Position numbers and translations under genes: made by a program. From positions 113,498-177,497 of the forward strand of contig NW_019775203.1 of the NCBI RefSeq assembly GCF_001039355.2: a stretch of DNA of 64,000 nt, given 5' to 3'. The notes beneath the pieces were generated by a model. The model worked only from the letters and a program-made list of their open reading frames with translations, was not told where the DNA came from and searched no databases. This document shows positions 55,801-64,000 of the stretch, piece after piece; positions within the stretch are counted from its first letter, which is position 1, and every line of letters starts with the position of its first letter. This DNA comes from Lingula anatina. Its lineage: Eukaryota; Brachiopoda; Lingulata; Lingulida; Lingulidae.

Positions 55801-58109
55801 TTGATATGCAGGTTAGTCTAGTATTGTGTGTCAGATAAATTGTTTTAGTTGACATAGAGATACAGACAGTTTGAGAGGCTTCAAGTGCAATGGGTTTTGT
55901 TCATTTCTGACTAATTATTAAAAGCAATTTTGCAGACATGCTCTGTTTTAGAAAAAAAAGTGTAGAGCAAATATTATAATAACTGCAGCAAAATTGATCC
56001 TTTTGGTACTATATTTTGTATTGTGCCTTATTGTTGGTGTATTCTAGCTAGCTAATGGAGATGCTGTCTAGCTGGCCCTGAATTAAATCAAAGTTGTTCA
56101 TCCAGCAACATATTCCATATGGTTGATTTATTTTATTAAATATTATTTGAACAATCTCTCCCATTTCATTTTACCCTGAGTTTCAGTGTCTTCTGGAATT
56201 CCACCTCTCTTCTGTAGTCAGCATACAGTATACCATTTGGTTTCAAGTAGTTGCAGAAACACAATGATGTAAGCAAATGCACTGTAGCAGTATATACAGA
56301 CACTAGAAAGGTAAGCCTCTGTCAGCTGCTGCACTGAAACTCAAAATGATATTGAATCCTGGGAAGTGAGATATATTGTATACATGCAGGGTAGTCTAAC
56401 ATGTTAGGACTTTCCATGCAGAAATGCAAGCCTTAATGGGCATCACAGATGAGATTGTACAGAAAAGATTGAATACCTGCCCTGGTACAAACTGGGGTTT
56501 CAGAGTTTTGTCAAAAACTCACCTGTTTATAACCTGTGCCATCCTGCAGGTGGTGATTGGAAACATACACCAGGTAGGTGAGGCACTCTTAGTTCTCTGA
56601 AACTGGATTCTTTCAGATAAACTATTAGATAACAATAACTTATATATATGTATACATGTATGTATATGAATTAAGATGTATTGTTATATAAAATCGAGGA
56701 AGATCTACTTTTTTGTTATATTGTAAAACCAAGTATTGTAAGGTTTCCCATGTCTGTATTTCTTGCTGTTGGGTTGACAGTTTATATAGTCATTTTTTAT
56801 GTGACTGTACCTTCACAATGCAAGAAGAAGAAAGTCGATTATTTGGCATTATGCAGGAAGTCTGTCAATGGATCAATTAAAAGAATGTGTTAAAACTATT
56901 ATGTACTAAGTGAGCCGAGACCATTGTTTATCAGAAACTGACTTTTGGTAGGTGAATTGGCAGCTAGACATTATAGTTAGGAGAGGTAATTAAATGACCT
57001 CAACCAGAGTGACTGCTTTAAATAAAGTCACTGGAGAGAGTGGGTTTAATTAACACACCTTATATGCACCAGGTCCATACTATTTTGTTATGATATTGAA
57101 TGTGAATTCAGCAGCACATGTTCATTTTTTAATGGAATGGGCATAATTATCAGAATTAAAGATAAAATTAATGCTTATGTGATGTGGTCTTGTTATAATT
57201 TGGCTACAATAATACACTAGATTCCAACAAAATTGATGATTATTTCATTGGTCATGATGGTTTATTTCAAGATTTGAAAGTTCTGAAAAGCAAATCATGC
57301 ACATTTATACAGGGTGGTCAATTTTTATGAGCTACTTAAAAAATGATAAATTTTATTTAGAATTTTTATAAATTATTTGCTTTAATTTGAATTTATTTGA
57401 ATAAAATAGTCAAAATTGTTCTGTTGTTTTACATGCACATGTGTAGCAGACCAATATTGGTGTACTGTTAAGAGGTCTGACTGATTAAGTAGAACTGACA
57501 GAACTTTTGATATAGATAAATGTATTATGATACAATGTGGGAAGTATAGGGTTTAAGTCCTCTCTCATTCTTAGAAATTAGCTGATGCTGTTTTCTCTCT
57601 TGAGGCATTTTTGGCATAGAATCTTTACGTGTAGTGTAATAAATTGGCTATTAGTCATATCATCCAACCATTTTGCATCAGGAACACTGATAGATACCTA
57701 GAATAACATTCTATATCATTTCTACTTTATCTTAACCACTCTCTTGAGAATTTAAATGCTTATGGCATTTTTCCTATCAAAACACAATGGATTCTTAGAA
57801 GACAGATAAACATCACACCTGCTACTTAGGCCTTGTCAGCAATCACTGAGTTTTCGTTAAAAATTTTAAAATTCCCACTTTCATTGATTTTTAAACAGTG
57901 TTGTAAACTTTCTGAAGTGTGATCTGCCTAGAGTAACCATGACTTGCAGACAAAAGAGAGGTTCCACTATATCATTCAGCCTGATAAAAGCTGGCTCCAG
58001 TTGAATGGTTTACCTCCCCCCCCCCCCACCCCAACCCCAATTAAAGGGGGAATCATCATTTTTCAACCTTCATGGCCTTGATTTTTTTAAATTTACTTTT
58101 TTATGTACA

Positions 58110-58110
58110 G

Positions 58111-58170
<60 letters not shown>
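58110..58170. repeat. (TC)n(AC)n compound microsatellite
   Basis: A CT run with one interruption (TTTC) passes directly into about 14 CA units. Confidence 0.95.
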
Positions 58171-58173
<3 letters not shown>

Positions 58174-58382
58174 GAGCTTTTATAAGCCTTTCACCTTTGC
58201 ATGTATATGCAGCTTTCAGTTACCTTAACCGGATGATTTTCAATATTTCACCTGATACTCTGATATTTTCAGCTAACAAACTAATAAAAAAGCTAGTGCT
58301 TTTGCATCATGTAATTCTATGTGCCCAACCTTACTCATTTCAGTTTTAAATCAATTTATGAGTTTGTGCTCCTGATGTTCTT

Positions 58383-58465
58383 TATTATATTATATTATAT
58401 TATATTATATTATATTATATTATATTATATTATATTATATTATATTATATTATATTATATTATAC
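58383..58465. repeat. (TATTA)n pentanucleotide repeat
   Basis: About 16 nearly perfect five-base units, with variant TATAC units at the right edge (58461-58471). Confidence 0.95.
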
Positions 58466-61373
58466 TATACTATGACTTATTGGTGTTTTAGCATTATGCA
58501 ATTTTGATCAGCCATTCCCTTTGTAGTTTTCTGTCATGTTGAAGGATCTACAAAAATTTTAATATTTCACATTTGGTTGTGAATAATCTTTCATTAATGC
58601 AAATGAAAGCTAAAGCTAAGGACACACAAAAGTATGGTGTTAGAAAATTGGTGACAACCACTTTTATTGAAAGGTCCTTTAATGGTGTTAAATAATTATA
58701 TAACATTAAATAATGTTGAGTAATAAAAATATCCAAACAAATAGTACTTACCGGTATCAATATAATATTGCATCAAAATCAACAAAAAACCTACTTTGTG
58801 CACTTTCATCATTGTTTTATGCTTTAGGTCTGTACATTTGGCAGGTTTGTTACCTTGTTTATTAAAGAAACTAATGAATGAATGATTGGATATAAAAGTA
58901 AATGATTCATTCTAGATTTTATACACTTACTGTAGTTTGAGATGATCAGAAAGGAAGCAAAGAAATATTAAATTAAAATAGATATCAATTTACACTTTTG
59001 CATTACGTAGTGATCAATAGTAACAATGATGATTTTTGATATTGAACAGGCAAAATGATGCCATAACTACTTTCTAATTGAATAACAAATAGTGTGTTAA
59101 AATGTTTGTCCATAATGTTAATTCTAGCAGGTGGTAGCATGTGGTAGTGGTTGTTTTTTGAAATTTAGCACTAATCATGCATGCGCACATGTGCATGAAG
59201 TGAACATTGTACTTTGTTATGCAATGCTGCAGGCTTGTTTTAAACAATGGGTTTTGTCTCTGGATTCTGTGTAAAAAGGAAAAATTAAAAGGTAGCGAGT
59301 GCCCTGAAGTGCAATCATACAGTTGCATGCATTCAAAGCACACGCCTGATGTGCCTGGAGTTTTTGGATTATGCCCTAAGTAACCTTTAGCCCTGTAAGT
59401 GCTGTTTAAATGGCATATACCCTGCATCAGTTCATTCAATGTGACATTTTGCAGATAATATGTGCTGTAATGGACCATAATATACAGTTTGTGTATGTAA
59501 GTCTGTTCAAGTGATTTGGCTCCATGGTTTTAAATACATACTACATGTTCCTCAAGAGGAAAGCCAATGCAATTTGGTTCTCAGATATTGCTGTGGTTCT
59601 GTTGAGAATTATTATATTACTGTAAACAGAATACTGTATGTGCAGATGGGTATGTAAAATTTTCATAGTGCATGCATCATATATAATATGTTTATGGAAA
59701 TAAATAATTAACTGAAGTATATTATCTATTATTGTAGATGTGTTGAAATCTGCTCAATTAGGCAGGCCATATACCCACAGTAGGTTTTTGATAAGGCTTT
59801 TTTATGGTTCTGCACTTCAGCTTAGTTCAGCTATATATATGTCATTAATTTTGTCACAGGGCAAGTCTTAATTGTTTATATCATTATTTTTTTTTCATAT
59901 CTGTTTGTCTGTATATGGCAACTTATAGCTTGGCTACTATGTAAGAGAGTCACCTAAACAGAGCTCGGAATGACCAAACAACAGGAAGCAAACCTGTGGA
60001 GAAGTTATGAAAAGAAATAAGACCTCATGTGGCATAAATGCATGTTACAACCTGTCAAAGTGGACTGCCTCCCACTGGACCAGTGAAGTATACCACTCAA
60101 TGTGAAAATGGCCTTATTGTGTAAACATGATTCTCCTTTAAAGATCAATTAATCTGTATCATTTAGCACTGCTGTTCAAACAGCATTGCATGCATAACTG
60201 CCTTGCTTCTGTGTGGCTTGATAAGTTAGTGTATTTTTCTTTGATAGATGTTCACCCGGTGACCTGTGTGTGCATGTTGTACGATGCACATTCAGATGGC
60301 ATTTAACATGTTATCTCTAGGTTAATGGGGAATAAAAAACCAGTTAATATGTTCAATTTTTACTTATTGAAATAATGTATTGAAATCAATTTCTCTTTAA
60401 ATACCTTTAAATCAGAAAGTGCTCATCTGCAGTGATAGATGCTTTTTGATGATATAAGTAAATGACATTGAACTATGTGACTCTTTAATGCTCCTATAGA
60501 TCACAATTTATGTATTAATTGCCTGTGACTAAATTTATATTCAAGGTCTTGTTTAGTTTCATCATGCTGAGTTACCTGTACTTGAATAATATACTTTCTA
60601 AATATTAAATACAACCTATTTTTCTGGATCGTTTTGTTAAGTGTAATTCTTGTTAATATGAAGCCAATTGTCTATTTATATGATACTGCCAAAAAAGCTG
60701 TTACTGCAGCTGATCAATCAGGAAAATCAAAAGGACAAATCGAAAGATTTTAAACACATTAAGTACATACATGTAAACCACTTTCTTTCAAACTTTCCTA
60801 AAGATAAGTACGTAATACTTTTTGATAATATTTTAACAGATAAGTGGCATGAATTCTTGTCATCAAAAATAACCTGATAACCTGAAAATGTTTCACTGGG
60901 TACTTTTAAATGATAGAAATTATAACAGTTCTGGGAACAGGGGCTTCTGACTTTTAATTAAAATTAGTACTGCACATGTATTTATCACCTAGGGAAAATC
61001 ATCACAGAAAGTAAAAAAGAATGATAACATGCTAAAATAATATTGTAATATACTACTAGAGCAAAAATGGTGTTATCAAAAAAGTCTGTAACCTTTGCTA
61101 GATGTAACAAATATTTTAAAAAAATCTGATCATAGGATTTTCATTTTCTCTACACCACAGCTGTGATAATAGGCAGACAATGCAAATGATACTGCCTACA
61201 AGAATAAGTGTCACAGTATGAATACTTCTGTTTTTAATATTGTTTCCCTTGTGTGTCTGCAATGATCCAGAATATTTTGATTGATTTTTTTGGTCTGACC
61301 TGCAAACAAGATTGAGCTCCTGGGACAGCTCCTTAAATGTTTTCATGAATCCATAGAACTGTTTCTCTGACAG

Positions 61374-61525
61374 CTTTTATTATCAACTCGGCATGTTTTC
61401 TTCAAGAAGGCACTGCATGAGCAAAGTGACTGAAAAATTAGCAACTGTTTTTGGAGCCAAGTATGATGAGCAAAATTTAAATTTAATCAGGAGATGGATG
61501 TATGAAGTTGTGTACAAAGATGCAG
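61374..61525 (+). CDS. Weak candidate exon of an unrecognised gene
   Basis: A 152-base stretch bounded by TTTCTCTGACAG (AG at 61372-61373) and a GTAAAA donor (GT at 61526-61527). It is open in one frame: one base, then 50 codons, then one base. The peptide looks protein-like, with segments SKVTEKLATVFGAKYDEQNL and IRRWMYEVVYKDA, but I recognise no family. No neighbouring exon could be joined to it. In AT-rich DNA an open frame of this length also arises by chance, so this is a suggestion only. Confidence 0.25.
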
Positions 61526-61922
61526 GTAAAAAAATGGATAAGACAGCTTAAGATACTTCTAATACTTATAGAATATTTTTAAAAATCTTTATTTATGATG
61601 ATTTGGTGATTGTTACTACAAATAAAATTTTGATTATGAAAATTCTCTCTCTGAGTAGGTTATAAGTATTGATATTATATTATTGCAAATCTGTGCATGA
61701 CAATCCAAGTCTTCAAATGCTGCTTTGATTGCACTGCTTGTGCTTCAGTATTTGAAGAAGAAACCTCATACTAGTAGGTGTAGGTGGGATAAAAAATAGG
61801 AGGGAGTTTAACTGTCATCTCATTGGGTATCTTTTCATGTATTTCCAATTTGACTAATTTTTTTCATGAGAAAACTTATAGGTACCTGAATCTACTTGGT
61901 GGATAAAACTGTTATTTAAAAA

Positions 61923-62209
61923 TAGTGGCGAATTTAGAGAGGGGGGGAGGGTCAGGGGGGTCCTAACCCCCCCTTCGGTTTCTGAAAAATACATCACACC
62001 AACATTCCCCTCTTGATATTAGAACTTTCATTAGCTTAACCATAGTTCTAAACTGTACCAAAGGACATTGTTTGCTCTCCAAAACACCAAAAAATTTTCA
62101 GGGCCCTTGGGCAGGCCCCAAACCCCACAACAAGGGGGCTATGGTCGGCCCACATCGGCCCCTGTCGTTCCAAACCCCCACCCTTCAAATAATCCTGGAT
62201 CCGCCCCTG
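61923..62209. mobile_element. hAT-like MITE with G/C homopolymers (member 2)
   Basis: Shares its order of motifs with 52545-52868: AGTGGCGAATTTAGAG, a G run, TCCTAACCCCCCC, TTTCTGAAAAATACATCACA, CTCCAAAACACC, and the end CCTGGATCCGCCCCTG. The right end is better preserved than in member 1. No clear flanking duplication. Confidence 0.7.
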
Positions 62210-63695
62210 AATAATCATATATTCATATCCTATATCCCAGAGACCTTTGGCAGATATTTAAAGGAAAAATTAGTATATATGATGTAGATGTAGTTCTGAT
62301 TATTTCAGATCTAAAACCTGTTTTAAGTCTGTTTTAAAAGTTACATAATTTTGAGGAATACATTTATACCTCTAACTTCATGTACCCTGGTATATGCAGA
62401 TTAGGTGTACATGTGCATGTACTAGTAGCACCATGCACACCTACCTTTTTACCTTTATGCACCAGCTGCAGTGACATTTTTCTAAATATTATGTAAGCCA
62501 TCTATCTACAAGGGATTATGTGCTCTATCTTTTAACTTCAACTGGCTTTATCTGCCAGGCAGGATAGCAGCCTACGCAGATACAGTAGCTGAGGTTACTT
62601 GCAAATCATCTTCTTTCATTTCCTTTATGCCTTGAGAGAAATCACTGTCTCTGTGAGTTTTTAAAATGACTGAGATTGTGACATTTAACTTGCCAGGAAA
62701 TCACACCATATACTTTCAGGAAATGTATTATTCCAATAAATTGTCAGCATTCAGCTTAATGCTGTGCAGTTGTGTGCATTGACAATTCATTAATAAAATC
62801 AACAAATACAATTACATTCAAGTTTTTCAGATTAGTTTTTTTACTCAGGAAACTAAGGAAAAAATGAGCTTATTTTAAAAAATTGATGGATAATTTGTAC
62901 AACTTCTTCCTTAGTTGTACATATTTTGCAATATTTTTTTTTTTTTTCATTTTAACTACCAGGGTAAAGTTAACTTTGCATTATGCTCCATACAATGTAA
63001 GCAAAAGGACCAGCTAGATACATGGGCTTGCTGACCCACCCTTTAATTCTCCTTAATTTCTTTAATTTTTTAAGAATGAAAATTCTACTAATACCCCCCT
63101 CCCGGTTCAACCATTTGGCCCTGCTTGAAAAAAACCCAATCAACTGCTTTCTGTGTTAAGTGGCTACATCTGCACCTCTGTGTCATCAGATGAAAGCCAT
63201 GAAATGTTTTTAAAGCATGGATTATTTTATCCCCAGGGACTGTTAATGGACATCACTCATACACAGTTTTTAGCCAAATGTTTTTTTTTCATAAATGCTT
63301 GCCTGAAAACTGCACTTGTATTGTCATTTTAAATGTAAGTGGATCAGGTTCACATATCCACAAGATTTCCCCCAGTGAATTGGTACAGAATTTTAGTATA
63401 TTAATTGAAGAAAAATTTAAAATTGATGGCTACTAAGGAAGGTAAGAATGCATGTGAAATACATAGGTACCTTGAACGTACATGTACGTGCCTCTGGTCA
63501 TACAGAGGTATCATTCACTTTTTGACTTATTCATGGTTTTTCATGGTCAAATCATCCCAGTACAAAAGATACCTGGGGGAAGTTTTCCTGATGAAGATAC
63601 ATTTAAACTTTTGAAAACTGTAGATTAATTCATCCCCATATAGAAGATATATCTGTTAGGGATAGGGTACATAGTGAGCCAGCTGTTAGCATGCA

Positions 63696-63698
<3 letters not shown>

Positions 63699-63732
<34 letters not shown>
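63699..63732. repeat. (TG)n microsatellite
   Basis: About 17 uninterrupted TG units. Confidence 0.95.
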
Positions 63733-63733
<1 letters not shown>

Positions 63734-64000
63734 CATTCGGCATGATGCAAGGTCCATTTTACCATGTAAGCCACTTGCACAAAGTACATGTATTTGGCCA
63801 CACCCATTACATGTTGTGAGTTTTTATGCCAGACTATGTGGCCTTCATAACTAATGGAAAATAGTCTTTATATCCAAAACCAATTTGTAGAAGTGCTGTC
63901 ATTGCTTATTTTATGGGCTTTTTCATCTCTAACAGGCAAAAAGGGCAATGATTCATGCAGCATTCATGCAGCATTAACTTGGCTTTTATGATCAAAATTA

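Larger units (their letters stand above)
50020..61373. other. Long non-coding stretch, no gene recognised
   Basis: AT-rich sequence holding a hAT-like MITE (52545-52868), poly-T (about 51927-51957), CT/CA repeats (58110-58170) and a TATTA minisatellite (58383-58465). Open frames such as 59074-59478 (minus) show no domain, no splice pattern and a random composition. It may be intergenic or a large intron. Confidence 0.5.
61526..64000. other. Non-coding stretch to window end
   Basis: Contains the second hAT-like MITE (61923-62209), a poly-T run (about 62935-62948) and a TG microsatellite (63699-63732). No gene recognised. Confidence 0.5.

Noticed and set aside
59074-59478. 134-codon open frame on the minus strand
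   Set aside because: No recognisable domain, no supporting splice or promoter signals; low-complexity threonine and histidine stretches; likely chance.
61116-61346. 76-codon minus-strand frame with one hydrophobic segment
   Set aside because: No start context, splice partner or family similarity; hydrophobic runs are common in AT-rich frames.

Overview
This is a eukaryotic, animal nuclear window: AT-rich, intron-bearing, with many microsatellites, foldback and MITE-like elements and degenerate transposon remnants. Three protein-coding genes can be supported, all on the + strand. They are a phenylalanine hydroxylase (PAH, about 99-7999, its 5' exon lying off the window), an invertebrate sarcoplasmic-type EF-hand calcium-binding protein (25490-26029), and a Popeye-domain (BVES/POPDC) membrane cAMP-binding protein (30324-35404). 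The gene set and repeat types suggest a marine invertebrate bilaterian (lophotrochozoan, ambulacrarian or cephalochordate-like). The sequence alone does not fix the species.

Layout. 99-7999: twelve PAH exons. 8000-11633: 3' flank with AT repeats and a 218-bp foldback MITE. 11634-22825: two nearly identical copies of a ~4.2-kb non-coding segment, joined at a single N (18643); the first copy carries a 2.8-kb foldback transposon that the second lacks. 22826-26640: non-coding DNA, then the calcium-binding gene. 26640-29900: no gene recognised. 29900-35720: Popeye gene with a likely untranslated first exon. 36420-37900 (minus): degenerate, frameshifted remnant of an unrecognised protein. 38000-40396: non-coding, with one foldback MITE. 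40397-50019: a second pair of near-identical copies (~4 kb) joined at a single N (46037); the first copy carries a 1.65-kb palindromic Tc1/mariner-derived insertion absent from the second. 50020-64000: mostly non-coding, with two members of one hAT-like MITE family, microsatellites and one weak candidate exon (61374-61525).

The three genes are not an operon and show no evident functional linkage. PAH is a cytosolic aromatic amino-acid hydroxylase, the EF-hand protein a cytosolic Ca2+ buffer, and the Popeye protein a three-pass membrane cAMP effector; the last two are both typical of muscle or excitable cells.

The most informative structural signal is that both 'duplications' behave like two alleles placed end to end: one N at each join, matched presence/absence of transposons with identifiable empty sites, and microsatellite differences. 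This gives direct views of filled and empty sites for two foldback transposons. No new enzymatic or defence system was found.
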